A DNA stretch of 64,000 nt from Scatophagus argus (taxonomy: Eukaryota; Chordata; Actinopteri; Scatophagidae). The DNA lies in NCBI RefSeq assembly GCF_020382885.2, contig NC_058495.1, positions 20,566,127-20,630,126 on the forward strand, read 5' to 3'. Of the stretch, positions 51,201-63,655 are shown piece by piece (within the stretch, counting starts at the first letter, position 1; each line of letters opens with the position of its first letter). The notes beneath the pieces were generated by a model. That model made no database searches. It saw only the letters and a program-made list of their open reading frames with translations, and was not told where the DNA came from. The position numbers and the translations under genes are program-made.

Positions 51201-54200
51201 TGATGGTCCTGACAAGAGCAGCTAGCGATCAGTCAGAGTTGGTCAGGCATATCACTAGGAAACCTTTCTTATGTAGACCTCTTCCTCTAGCAACCTGCTA
51301 AAGGTTTATTTGTGACACATGCCAAAATGCCAGATTTACCCTTTACAATCACAAACGTTATACCACTGGAGTGCTGAGTCCTCAAATTCCTCATATCGTT
51401 TTGAGGAAGACCTTTCAACTGAAAGTCAGCGCAGAAGTGCTCCTCTTTCCTGTTACGTACCGCATGTTTGAGGCTATTGATCTGTTTTGAAACAGCTCTA
51501 AAACTCTATTGTGATGACTTGAAAAGTTTGTTTAGAAAGGTTTCAACAAACTGACTAACATGTTGTCTGTCTTCCCAGAGCTCAGCTGGGGCTCAGGTAC
51601 CAGGAATGACCCCCAGGACAGTCAGCCAAACAGCTGGGACCACAGTGACCTCAGTAACCATGAGCAAAGTGAGTTGTGTTAAGACCAAGGGATCAGATGG
51701 AACTGCGCACTCGTACTGTGTTGTACCGCAGAGCTTGAATGTTCTGTGTTTTTTGTCAGGAGACAATGGAGAATGTGAAGAAATGTAAGAGCTTCTTGTC
51801 TACATTGATCAAGCTAGCATCCACTGGGACACAGTCAACAGAGACGGCAGCCAGCGTGAGAGAGCTGGTCAAGGACCTGCTGGTGAGTGAGTGGTGCACA
51901 CAGGAGACACATCTGTTTTATTGTATATATGTTTCGCATTTGACGAGGATGTTGGCAAATGAAATATCTGAAAACCCAACTGGCCTCTCAAAGTGAAAAC
52001 CCTCAGCCGAGCGAAGCCTCATGTCTACCTGCAAATATGACAGCTCTCACTTCCAGCTTCTTCTGCCTCTGTATCGTCCTAGGAGGGCAAAGTGGAAGCT
52101 GAGGAATTCACCAGCAGATTATACAAAGAGCTAAACTCCTCACCTCAACCATACCTTGTGCCTTTCCTCAAGGTAAGAAGGCTTATATGTTGTCGTCATT
52201 TTCACTGATACATCTTCCAGCAAAGATCAGTAAAATGTGTTTAATGTTACCTTTGACTGCAGCAAACAAAAAAGCATTTCTGTAATGTTCGTCCATCTGT
52301 TTGTCTCCTCTAGAGAAGCCTTCCGGCCTTAAGGCAGCTCACCCCAGACTCAGCAGCCTTCATCCAGCAGAGTCAGCTCCCCCAGCAGGCCTCAGCTCCT
52401 GTCTCCTCCGCCTCACCCACTCCCAGCACAGTGGTCTTGGGCTGCTCAGCGTCCCGCCTCACAGTTCCAGTCAGCAGGCCCCAGCTCCAGCCAGAAGTTA
52501 GCAAACCAGGACAGACCGCCTCACTGGTAAATTCGCTGATTAATATCTTAAATGTCACATCACTCTGTTAATAACATAACAGAGTGATATATACATAATT
52601 TGCATTTGAATCGTTGCAGGTTTTTCAGCCTCAGCAGCAGAGAGCAATGTTGAGACCTCAGGTAACCTTAGCGACGACCCCCATGGTGACTCTCAGGAAT
52701 CAGACCCCCAGCCGCATCATGCTGGGACAGCAACAGGTCCAGTTTAAAGAGCTGCACCGAGGTGAGGGTGTCAATCTGATAACACCCTCTGGCTGTGCAA
52801 GTATGTGACTTTGTTTGGGTTGTAAGTTGTATGTGTTGTGATTTTGTATCTTCTGCCAGTTGCTGTGAGGCCAGAGGTGCCACCTGTTTCTAAACAAATC
52901 TGTGCTGCATCCTTGACGCCGGCTCAGAAGAACAAGCTGAAAGAGGCGGGTGGCACTTTCAAGTAAGAGCAAAGATGGCAGAATTCAATGGGTTTTTTAC
53001 CATAAATGTTCTTTGATCTGATCTGAGGTTTTAGTAGTGGTGTCACTTGTAGGTGGATAATTAATTTTTGGAAACTTTTCAAACTTACCCAACTATAAAA
53101 ATGAAGGTTTAGTTAATCTCATTGTCGTCATGCCATTATAGCTTAAAAGCATAACAAACTGTAGCTGGACAGATGAGAAACAGTTCATAGTGATTTATCC
53201 CAAATTTCAGTGCTGTTTTTGTTACGCCTCCACGAGTAATATCTGGATTCCTGATCTTAAGTCTGGTGTTTGGGTTTGCCTTACCTCATTTATGTTCGCA
53301 GGGATGACGACGATATCAACGACGTGGCCTCCATGGCCGGAGTGAACCTATCGGAGGAAAGTGCTAACATACTAGCAATCAATTCTGGACTAGTGGGAGC
53401 CGTGACACATTCCTGTAAGGACGAGGCTTTTCTCTCCTGTTCCGTTCTACAGAGGAGAATGCTGGAGATTGGTGAGACACTTACAACATTAATGACAATT
53501 CAACATCTATCAATCCAAGTCTAAAACAACAAAGGTGTCTCGTTTCTTTTCCAGGCAGGAGGTATGGTGTGACAGAACTGGGTGCAGAGGTGGTGAACTT
53601 TGTCTCGCATGCTACTCAGCAGCGGCTCCGGAGCCTGCTGGAAAACGTTTCCCAAGTGGCTCAGCAGAAAAATGTCAATTTCAAGGTATGTTTACAGTTT
53701 TGTTCCTGAGAGACTCATGCTAGTATATTCCCTCCCCCGTAGTATATATTCTTGCAGACAAGCATTACTGGTTCCATGACACTATCAGGTCTTTTTTATT
53801 TACAATGTACTTGTTAGCATGCAAATGAAAGATACATCTTTCAGGATTAGGCGATTGTCGAAATTTTATTTTCAGTTACGGTCTTGCTTTCATCATTTCC
53901 AAAAGGCAACACACAGTTGTGCTTGAGAGTGCGAGTGCACAGCAAGCGCATGTACACACACACACTCACGCATTCACACACAGTGAACCTGTTTTGGAAG
54001 AGCAGCATGGACGGTTGTTATGTGCAGTAGATTTCCCAGTATCTTGTGCAAATAAGTTAGAAGAGAGCCCCAGCATTTGACAGGTTGAAGGTCAACACAT
54101 TAGCTCTCTACAGTGATGACCTTGCATGATGAGCCCAGAGCCAAGCATGTTCAATACTGAATGAGTTTGAAGAAACTCAAAAACTTATCGAACAGATGGG

Positions 54201-56312
54201 ACTGAATAAAAGCACGTGGTGAAAGCTCATGATGCTGCAATACATAATGCATATATTTTTTTGTTGTTTTTCAGGTGAATTATATTTAAAGTTCAAGGAA
54301 ATCCAATGTTCAAAAGGCAATTTTTTTGAAGTTCAGTTAATACATGACGATTCCAACACCATTAAGTAAATATTTGTGATCTTAATATTGACCAAAATAA
54401 TCGTGATGATAATTTTTACTACAGTCAAACAAGCCCTACAATATGTTGGGTTCACTTGTATTGCAGTCATTTCTGTCCTGTAATCTTTCGGTCTTTTCTG
54501 TGTTAACACTGTGACACTGCTGTCTGTCTGCGGGCAGGAGGATGACAGTTACGAGCAGAGCAGTGATGTTCGCACTCAGCTCAAGTTCTTTGAGCAGCTG
54601 GACCAGTTGGAGAAACAGCGGAAGGAGGAGCAGGAGAGAGAGATCCTCCTAAAGGCAGCTAAGGTACAGTGTCACTGACAGACATCAAAATATGCCCAAA
54701 AGCTCTTTGTTCTTTTATTTACACCAAATTCTGTTTGTATTAAAAGGTAATGTGGCAGCTTTGTGGTGAGTGGCAAGTGAGAATCTGTGGATTCCGATAC
54801 CTTGTCTTAAATAAGAGCTTAAAGAAATAAGCCCTGTAACAGACTGCAAGGTTTTGATCTTTTCACAAAAGTGTAATTGTTTTACGGCAGCATCTGTTAC
54901 AGTTTTACTGCTTAGATTAAACTAAGGCCCATTTATCAGTTATAGCAGGTATGTAATAATACATTGTTATGTGTTTGGCCTACAGTTAGTGTTTCTGTAT
55001 CCTGCAGATACTCTCTTCTCCAGAAGTGCATTATAGTCCATAAAGTTTGATAAAAGGTCACCCGTGATTGATTTGGGCTCACCCTCAAGATGCCTATTAG
55101 GATGTAGCTCGAACAGCATCCGACAAATGTACTGCGTGATATATCAAGTGGTGCTGGGGACAAATTTATAACACTAAATTAAATTCCAGTAGGTATGTGA
55201 CATGAAGAACAAAATGATGCATGGGTTTAATAAACCACCTTGACATAATAAGATAAGTGGAAGGCATACTAAGCAGGATTTGTTTGTTGTTGTTTGTAAG
55301 CACACCATTAACACGCTGTGCAGTAAGCAAGAAAGTCGTCTGTATTTAAAGACGCTTTTGGCTTAGACGGTTTGAAAAGCTTGTGATTGTAGTTTGTACA
55401 AATTTGCGCAGAATGGAATTCGTTCATTTTCATCACATTGAGGTTACGCAGCATCTCTAGTCCTACACAACCAGGAATGTAGTCTTCTTGTTGCTGACTG
55501 TTAGTTATGAATGCATCTCGTTTTTGGCCTTGCAGTCTCGAGCTCGACAAGAGGACCCAGAGCAGCTGCGTCTGAAACAGAAGGCAAAAGAGGTAAGATG
55601 AGAGGAAAGGGACAATCAACGAGTCTCTGGTTCTGCACGTCTGTGTGCTGTGTGCTTGATTTCCGTGTTGGTATGTGGGCGCTGTCCAGATGCAGCAGCA
55701 GGAGCTGGCTCAGATGAGACAGAGGGAGGCCAACCTGACGGCTCTGGCAGCCATCGGTCCCAGGAAGAAGAGGAAAATTCTAGATTCTCCATTGTCCTCT
55801 GCTGCAGCTGAGGTAACACTGATCAAAGTGTATTCCCCATGTAGTGATTTATATTTTTGGGATGACTGTCATAAAGTAACCATGTACCTTTTTCTGCAGA
55901 AGGAGTACTTCTACTTTTTTTGTATATTTAGCTAATAACACAAGTGTACATTTACTGAAGTATGATTTTTGAATGCGGTATTACATGTAGTGGAGTAGTT
56001 GTTATGTTGGTATTTCTTAAACCGTTGATCCTTGTGGGAAATTGTTTGGAAATTGTGATTTATGTTGGTGTAATGGTCAGTTGTCCCAATACTTTTGTCC
56101 ATCTTCCACCCTATTCATCTCCTTCCCGTCTGTCTCTCATCTTGCAGGGATCAGGATCAGGTCCCTCTCTGTCTGGCGGGGCTGGTTCGTCGGGCTCCAG
56201 ACCCACACGGCAGCGCATCACACGTGTCAATCTCAGGGACCTGCTCTTCTGTTTGGAGAACGAGAGATTCACCAGTCGCTCCCATTTCCTCTACAAGGGC
56301 TTTCTCAAATAG
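48285..56312 (+). CDS. taf4: TFIID subunit TAF4, about 15-16 exons
   Basis: TAF4 pairs with TAF12 through a histone fold and scaffolds TFIID, contacting activators through its TAFH domain. Secure exons: ?-49470, 49913-50046, 50296-50415, 51579-51668, 51760-51882, 52083-52172, 52314-52526, 52620-52761, 52860-52962, 53302-53471, 53555-53685, 54538-54663, 55536-55592, 55690-55812, 56148-56312. Landmarks: LPPGMVLVRSESGQLLMIPQ; TAFH ETMENVKKCKSFLSTLIKLA with YLVPFLKRSLPALRQLTPDS; histone fold DDDDINDVASMAGVNLSEES; ATQQRLRSLLENV; DVRTQLKFFEQLDQLEKQ; end RVNLRDLLFCLENERF. The 5' end is ambiguous. ATG 48285 begins MAVGSGLLDEPFLHTEV, like the human MAAGSDLLDEVFFNSEV, but that frame stops at 48474-48476. 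An intron 48412-48687 would join it in phase, giving about 898 residues; otherwise translation starts at 48705, giving about 850 residues. Confidence 0.94.
49590..49692 (+). repeat. LINE 3' tail in taf4 intron
   Basis: 'gacaagtgaatttccccac' 'tgtgggatcagtgaagttcaacctatt' is the familiar fish LINE tail ('aatttccccactgtgggatcaataaagttc'). Same family type as the reversed tail at 38617-38655. Confidence 0.65.
50416..51578 (+). other. taf4 intron after exon 50296-50415
   Basis: AT-rich intron of about 1.2 kb. No exon or clear repeat was recognised. Confidence 0.7.
53686..54537 (+). other. taf4 intron after the histone-fold exons
   Basis: About 850 bases. It includes a short CA run near 53954-53964. 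Nothing else was recognised. Confidence 0.7.
54664..55535 (+). other. taf4 intron before the short SRARQEDPEQ exon
   Basis: About 870 bases with no feature recognised. The minus-strand open frames here are chance. Confidence 0.7.
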
Positions 56313-57500
56313 GCTTGATGTCAGAGAGCAGAGGAGAGGAGGAGGAGGAGGAGGAGGAGGGGGGATGAAGTGTGTGTGTGGAGAGAGCAACAGCTCCCAC
56401 CACCGAGAGAGCATAAGAGGCTCTTAGAAATGAAGAGGAGAACAGCAGCCTGGCAGATTTCGAGGTCTTTGAGACATATGTGAACCTGAAATACAGTAGT
56501 AGCCATACTGGATGGCCTCTCTACCTCTCTCCTCAACATTTCTTTCAGAGAAGTCATGGACTAATGCCCCTTTATTTATCCTCTACAACTTCATTTTTGA
56601 GAAAGTGCAAAAATGACATGTTTTGTGAGGAAGGGTTCTTTTGTACGAACAAATGGCTTAATGTACAGTTATGCACTGTCACACAGCACATTTTATTTTC
56701 TGATTGTTTGTGTGCGCATTAGGCTTTAAAGCAATGGAAATAATGCATTTGTTTAATAGACCACCAACTAATTTTAATGAATAATGATTGTATTTTTGTT
56801 CTGTCAGTTGCATTAGTATGACTTTATAACCTGCTGATTTGCCTTCCTAACTATGAATAAGCCATATAGCCATCCTGAAGTGATTAACTCCTGTGTAACC
56901 CATGAAGCAGTAGCTCACTCTGTATCTATCATCTCCATTACTTTATTGATTTTGTTTTGCAGCATATTTATTTACTAAACTCAAGCTTAAATTAATGTCT
57001 AGCTATTTATTTAATTTCAACAACTCAGTTGTTTTGTGTAGCTTAAATTGAAAAGAAAATGTGCATTTGGTTGAATAGGATATGTTTTAAATCAGTTTTG
57101 ACTTTTTGTTGAGTGTATAGTTTTCAGTGTGTGATCATGGGCAATTTAAAAAAAATGTTTAATTGTCCTTTTTAAAATCAGTTTAACTTGTATTGATTTG
57201 TGAAATTTAAACAGTTTTCAGAAAGCATTTAGCCTGTTTCGCTATACCAAACGTACATCTACTGGACAGATATCTATTTTTATAGGTGCCCACCGATACA
57301 CATTTTTACTTTTTTAATAGTGACTGACATTGTCCTCCTGTCTAACAAGCTGGAGTTTTTTCCTGTATATTTGTAAATGTTACACCTCAAGCTTTACACA
57401 GTTTTTATAGAGTGGAGAATTTACCTATACAGCATAAAGAAAAAAATACATTTTCTCTATTGAAAAGTTTGAATAAATGATGATTTTACAGTAACTGGTT
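56313..57500 (+). other. taf4: taf4 3' untranslated region
   Basis: Starts after the TAG stop. It opens with a GGA-repeat (about 56335-56361) and then becomes AT-rich. A canonical AATAAA at 57472-57477 gives a 3'UTR of about 1.2 kb. Confidence 0.75.
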
Positions 57501-60049
57501 TGGTTTTAGTGTTTCCTTGTTTTGCACTAGAGGGCAGCGTTGCATTGTTCAAACACCTGAATGTGAGCTGCATGTGGCACTCAGGATGTTGAGGCTTTGT
57601 ACGTGAATGAACTGAATGCATTTAAATCTTTCTTACTTTACCTGTGCAGACATAATTCCGCTTAATCCTCTAACATCTGTAAAGCCACATGTAGTACACA
57701 GTGTGTGTCCCCCGGGTCTTTATATTGAGCACAACTCCCATGAGCCAAACACACTCTCGCCTCTCACACTCTCAGTCTGCTGTCGGCAGTCTGTGCCGTT
57801 CTTTGTTGGACTGTCTTGTTCCAGTTCGTCTCCATTATCAGCACAACACACGGTGTTTTGGCAACAGCTGCAATATCAGCTGGTAACATTCACCACAACT
57901 ACGGGCTGGAAATAATTAGGACATTGTGCCACTGGGACAGTAGCCTGATGTTACAATGATTGGGAGCAGCTTTTGTATCTGCGTTTACCAAAGAGGAGCA
58001 ATAAGTGTATATTTGGAGCTATCAGAGGTGATGAGCCACAATCTCATTTTCCAGATTGAAAGTACACCTGGCAGCCACTTGGTGGCAATAGCTCATTTCA
58101 CAAAATTACAGGTCTCTCATGTAACTCACATGGACTGAAGCTGCAATTTCAGATTCTTCTTTATATTACCTGGCAGACTTTCTTATTCACATGTTCATGT
58201 TTGCTTTTCTCGACACCCACAGTACAGACTAACAGAACAACCTATAAGGTGCTCCCTTTTTTGCATCACATTTATGTGGGGGGGGGGGGGGGAAAGAAAA
58301 AGTTTGTTAAATGAAGTCACAGCTTTGTGCTGCTGTGATGAAGCAGAGCCAGATAAGAACCAGAACCAGCCTGACAGTCCCTCATGGCATGTCTTTTTGG
58401 TGGCGGTGATGATTCAGGTTAGGCCTCGCCCCTTGTGCCTCAGCCCAATCCAATATTTTTCCTGGTAATCCTCCTTCCACTCCTCAACACTACTGCTCTT
58501 TCAGAGTTAAGTCCACATAAGCTCCCACTTGAGTGCCAGAGGCAGAGCAACAACAGGGATGGTGTGGTTGCCTAGCGACGTCCAGTCACTGCACCTGAGG
58601 ATGTTGGGTAAACACCCTGACCCCACCAGAGGCAAGAAAAGAGAGAAGCACCATCACCGCTTCCTTCCGTGACATTTATTAAAGGGCCTATTATTAATTT
58701 GTTATATTCAGTGTTGTCATTTTTGCTTTAACCCCAGGTGAGAGTGCATAACAAAATATATCTGGGGCACGTTTATTTGTGTGTTTGTGCATGGGCAGGC
58801 ATACTCATACATGTCTGGGACTGTTTGTTTTGAATGGGAGCTTTTGTCTGATTGCAAAATGGGATCTGAGTGGTCTGAAAGTGCTTCTCAGAAGTCTTAT
58901 GATAACTCTTGTGTCTAACATTCTTTGTTTACGCCCATAGAGGGGCTCAGTTTTAATGATGGTTAGAAGCTGATGAAAGCTCCCCTGGTCCCCATTACTT
59001 ACAAGAATCGGATGCTTATGAGAATCTTTATTAAGTAAGGTAAGACCCCCCCAGAAGACTGTGATTTTTTTATTCAATGACATTACTTTGCAGACCAGTG
59101 AATTCAAAATTCCATTCGTACTCCCACCATATTCATACTGTGAGACAAATGCAATACTAAAAGTCAATTAATTTTATCCTTTTCAATGCCTTCTTGCATA
59201 TTGTTGATTAAGCTTTGAGCTTATGAATAAAACTATCTCCTAGGAGGGACATGAGAAAGTGATTTGGATGAACTGATGTGGCACACTGTGATCCAGTCAC
59301 TGCACTTTATCATCCATTAATAACATGCCCAAGTCCAGGAACCACTTTTAACCACTTTTATCCTGAAATGAAAGTGAATGTTTTTCAGCCTTTTCCGACC
59401 CTGAAATGCTACATGCCAAAAACGGTTCATTAGTTTACGTCCCCTCCATTTCCTGTCCGTCCATGCCCTTGTTCCACCCAGGTCAGTGCTGACTTTGGGA
59501 CTCTTGTTATGGGGTCGAATGGGGCACTCTGCTTTGGCTGGAAGATACTATAATAAGACCAGTGTTTATGACCACTGCTGAAATGGGTTTGTAAGTGCGG
59601 CTGAACCTGTGAGGTATTGATGCGGGGGTTAATAGCCTGTTGGCCTCTTTAATGGAGCCGAATCAGGTCAAGCAGCAGGCAGTGTCAGCCCACAGTACAA
59701 AGTCATCTCCTATATGAAGCTGGAAAGGCAGCAAAATGTTTGAAGTATACACACTCACAGTTCAAACAATGTGTGAACACACTGGAACAAACAAGCTAAG
59801 GTGCCAGACTCCAAATGACACAGGCTGATTAAAAAGTCAAATCGGCTTGTTGCATTTTAACCCAGATCTCAGATTATCTCGTTTTATCCGTTATCTTTGT
59901 TGTATATTGATCTTACTGTGAGCCGCAAGAGTCTTTAGCAACATACTTGACCCCTGTAAGAGCCCAGATACCAGTGTGCTAGTACACCTTGGTCGACATG
60001 CCTTGAAAAAAAGACTACAGCTATGCTTGCCGCTTTGTGAGGTTGTACG

Positions 60050-60470
60050 TAGTCACAGCAGCGTTTTGAGGTAAATGCTTATCTAACACGGTGACAAAAT
60101 GTTAGGTAGTTAAAACAGTAATGGTACCAACATTTGGATAGTAGGCTGATGCAAATGAAATTGTTTTTGCCCGTATTTGGTCATAAATGTACAAACTGAT
60201 GGCACCAAACCATAAGCACTTCATGACCAGGGTCATCTGGATTCATTCATCATGAAGATCTCTGCCAAATGACATGACATTAAAAACCAAAAAGGAAAAA
60301 GTCAGAGGATTGCCATGAATGTCTGTATACCATTTCATGGAGATCCATTCAAAGCTTTTGATATATTTCATTCTCAACTGAAATGGTGGCTTTGCTGATT
60401 GAGAGACAGTGCAGGATGTCATCCATAGAGTTACCTGATAGAATGATGACAACTGGTCAAATTCTGCTAA
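60050..60470 (+). repeat. second copy of the dispersed teleost repeat
   Basis: 'tatttggtcataaatgtac', 'gatggcaccaaaccataagc', 'atgaatgtctgtataccatt' 'tcatggagatccattcaaag' and 'gaaatggtggc' occur in the order seen in the family also present at 12300-12840. It ends near a poly-A run. Confidence 0.55.
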
Positions 60471-61989
60471 AAAAAAAAAAAAAAGCTAAATTGTTAAATA
60501 ACATGTTTGCAAAATTTGAATGTTGAAATAAATACATAAAAATAAAAAAATACACCTTGCAGCATCTTTTAAAAGTGAGAAAGACAAACATGAATTATGC
60601 ATGAAAAGTGGCATCTCTTCAGTGAGTAATCACCACGAAACATATGTAAATTATGCTCTTGAAATGGAAACAGGAGTTTATAGACATAACACTGAGACCA
60701 CATATAAGAACAGAGTCATCAAGCTGCGACTAATCGGCTTACATTGGGCACATGACCAGATAGGTTGTTGTTCTTCCCCACCGTGTTACTGTAATATCAT
60801 CATTACATTTACAAGACTAATTCTGCTACACACGTGTGGCACTCAATTATTTATTTATAATAATGACTGTGCTGCACATCCATTATTCATGGTAAGTGTT
60901 GGCCTGTCTTCCTGGAGTGATGCTGACAGAAGGAAATGGAGGGGCAGATGGGAATGGAAACTTGATTGTGCCCTAAAGGACACCAGAGACTGACTTGGCT
61001 GTGAAGGAATCATTTCCTACCATTTAGAAATGTAGCCACTGTCCCTGGGTAGGCACTTAACCTGTGGCTAAGGCAAAGAATTACATCCAGTTGATTAGAG
61101 CAGCTGCTCTGCTCGAGGATGGATCTCGAATTTCCGAATGCACTCTAGCATGTAATCGCGGAGAGAAGTTGGTCCCTACAGAGCTGCTCAGCATCAGCAG
61201 CAGCAACAGGACACATTTTGTGAACTTAGGGTGTCAGCTAATAACACAAGGGCAATACCACGATGCATCATTATACTGCAAGTGCTCCTGAATATGAAGC
61301 ATGTTTAGGCAGTTCTGTGAACATTCACAGTGTTAGTGTCAAGACTCATAATTAGAGGGTTCAGTTTTCAGTGGTGGAAAAAATATTCTGGTCCTTTACA
61401 GCAGTAAAAGAAGCAATATCACAATGTGAAAATGCTCAGCAACAACTACAAGTTCAAGGAAATAAATGTGCTGCATTTAAAAGGGGATGTCAATAATTTA
61501 GTTTTGCACCATCTTAAAGCTCAGGGACTCACAGGAGGCATATTAAAAAACAAGAAATAAAACCAAAAAAAAAACACTTGATCCCGCAGTTTCTGTAATG
61601 CAGCACAGTGGTGTCTTTGTCTACATGCGCAGGTCACAGAAGTCATTAACCAACTTCTTTTCACTAGCTGTGAAGTACTCCTTGTGACAAGTGAGCTCAA
61701 CCTGCATGTATAAAATAGATGGAGTGCACTCTAAGGAATAGTACTGAAATATTTCCAGCAAAACACACAAGTATTGCCACTAAAGGCTTTCATATAGCAT
61801 ACAAGAGTGTTTTAAATTACTACATTGTCTGGTAAGCAGCTCAGTTATTAACCAGTCCTCCTGTGATGGAATAACAGCCCCTGACCCCAATGACTGCGTG
61901 GTAATTTGATTAAAAGAAGGGAAAATGAAACATGAGAGCACAGTATAACAAGGCTGTAGAGTCTGCTGCCACACCAGCGACAGGCACAG

Positions 61990-62103
61990 GGGTGCTTTGA
62001 ACTAAAGGCTAACATCAGCATTGCTAATACGCTCACAGAGCATGTTAACATTTGCTAGTTGGCACTAAACACAAAGTAAAGCTGAGGCAAATGGGAATGT
62101 CAG

Positions 62104-62105
<2 letters not shown>
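61990..62105 (+). repeat. third copy (5' part) of the dispersed teleost repeat
   Basis: 'aaggctaacatcagcattgc', 'catgttaacatttgctagtt', 'ggcactaaacacaaagtaaa' and 'gctgaggcaaatgggaatg' match the front of the same family. The copy runs straight into the TATC microsatellite. Confidence 0.6.

Positions 62106-62159
<54 letters not shown>
62104..62159. repeat. (TATC)n microsatellite
   Basis: About fourteen uninterrupted TATC tetramers directly after a dispersed-repeat copy. Confidence 0.97.
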
Positions 62160-63514
62160 AGTGCTACAGATCCTGCACAAACTAAACGTTACTGCAATGT
62201 TTTTGGGTAGTTTGATCAATCAAATGTAGTCAGTGAAGTAACTGGTAACTATGGCTGTTTAATAAATATAGGGAGATAAAAAAACAGGCATTTTATTGAT
62301 AAGACAGTGAGATACTTCACGGCAGAATGCAACAGTGATTTCCGTAGTAGGAAATGTTCTTTTCAAATGTAGTATGATAGTGCACAGACAGTGTTTTAGC
62401 CCTGACTGATATTTCCATCTTGTTTTGGTAATAGCAGAGTGTCTTCACCAGACCAGCCATCCATATCATAAATGGCTGGTGGTTAAACAGAAGATAGTCT
62501 CTACCCCACTTGCAGCAGGAACATCAAATTTATTCTGCTGCTTTGATCTCATTTTAGACTGAGTCCTGAAATAGCAGGAGGCTCAGAGTGGTGTCAGCAG
62601 AAAGCAGCCAGCAGAGCCAGCCTTTCCTGGGCAGTACCTTTGCTGAATATCAACATCAACACTAAACTGTGAACAGTTGATCACACAGCCAGCATCAGAA
62701 CCAACATCCAGTGCTGTTTTTCACATTGGACTGTTTCCAATATCAACCCAAGAGACTCACTAGCCATATTCAGGAGGAAATGAAAAGAGCCAGACTTGGA
62801 CATGTTTGACGAGGAAGAACTTTATTTACAACACACAGACATTAGCTGCAAGCCAGCAGCAGAGCTTTCAGTGTATATACACCATTTATCAAAGGTGTAA
62901 CTTGAGTTTGCTGTCTTCTTTCATCTCTCACTGAAAAAGTTTAGTTAAATCAATCAAAGAAACCGTCGCTGTAGTTAATCTCCTTATCTGCCAGCTATGA
63001 CCAGGATGACCTTTTACCAACTTGATTACAATTTTTGGTGTATTGGAGCCCGCTGTTGATAGCTCTCTTACTCACTGAATTCATATTGTAATACAGTAAA
63101 GGTTAATTTAGGTTTATTCACGGATGTTCTCATTACTGGGACACTCCACTGTGAATGAAGAATCCGAGCACCTCTCATTACCTAACCCAGGATTTTCCAT
63201 TGACTCTGCTCACCCTCATCTATTTGCCTCTCCAGTGCCCACTCCTATAAATTCTAGCCATTCTAGTGGACAACGTGTGATTAATTAGCACTCAATTCTT
63301 CTACTTTATATTTAACCTTTTTTTCAAACCGTTTTATAAATGTTATGCATTGTCCCTGTTGTGCTTGAATCTCAATACCCTCCCCACCCCGCTGACCCCT
63401 CTCTTCTATCCTACTAATCACCTCTCCACAAGGTCTACCTGCATCTTGCCTCTGCCTCATTTTTCTTCCTCTCTCTTACTGCCTGCGTCTCTGCTTTCTC
63501 TCTGGGTGTCTCAT

Positions 63515-63655
63515 TAAAGGCGCTCTATCTAATGAGATTACGCCGTGGGGATTAATGGTGTGGCTAATTGATAGACACACAGCCGGAGAGGATTAAATCC
63601 CTTTAAGTCCCCAGTGGGTTTTTTGGCGCTTCAGCTGACTAATTGAAATCACAGG
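63515..63655. promoter_or_regulatory. candidate conserved non-coding element
   Basis: A patch free of simple repeats and rich in homeodomain-type sites: GGATTAAT (63549-63556), CTAATTG (63564-63570), GGATTAAATCC (63590-63600) and CTAATTG again (63639-63645). This looks like developmental enhancer sequence. No function is shown by the sequence alone. Confidence 0.35.

Noticed and set aside
58805-59167. 120-codon open frame on the minus strand
   Set aside because: No recognisable motif or domain; composition is like intergenic sequence.
60601-61291. Plus-strand open frames of 130 and 75 codons
   Set aside because: No similarity recognised and no splice-site pattern linking them; chance frames next to repeat copies.
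62104-62159. Regular tandem repeat as a possible CRISPR array
   Set aside because: A pure tetranucleotide microsatellite without spacers, in a vertebrate genome.
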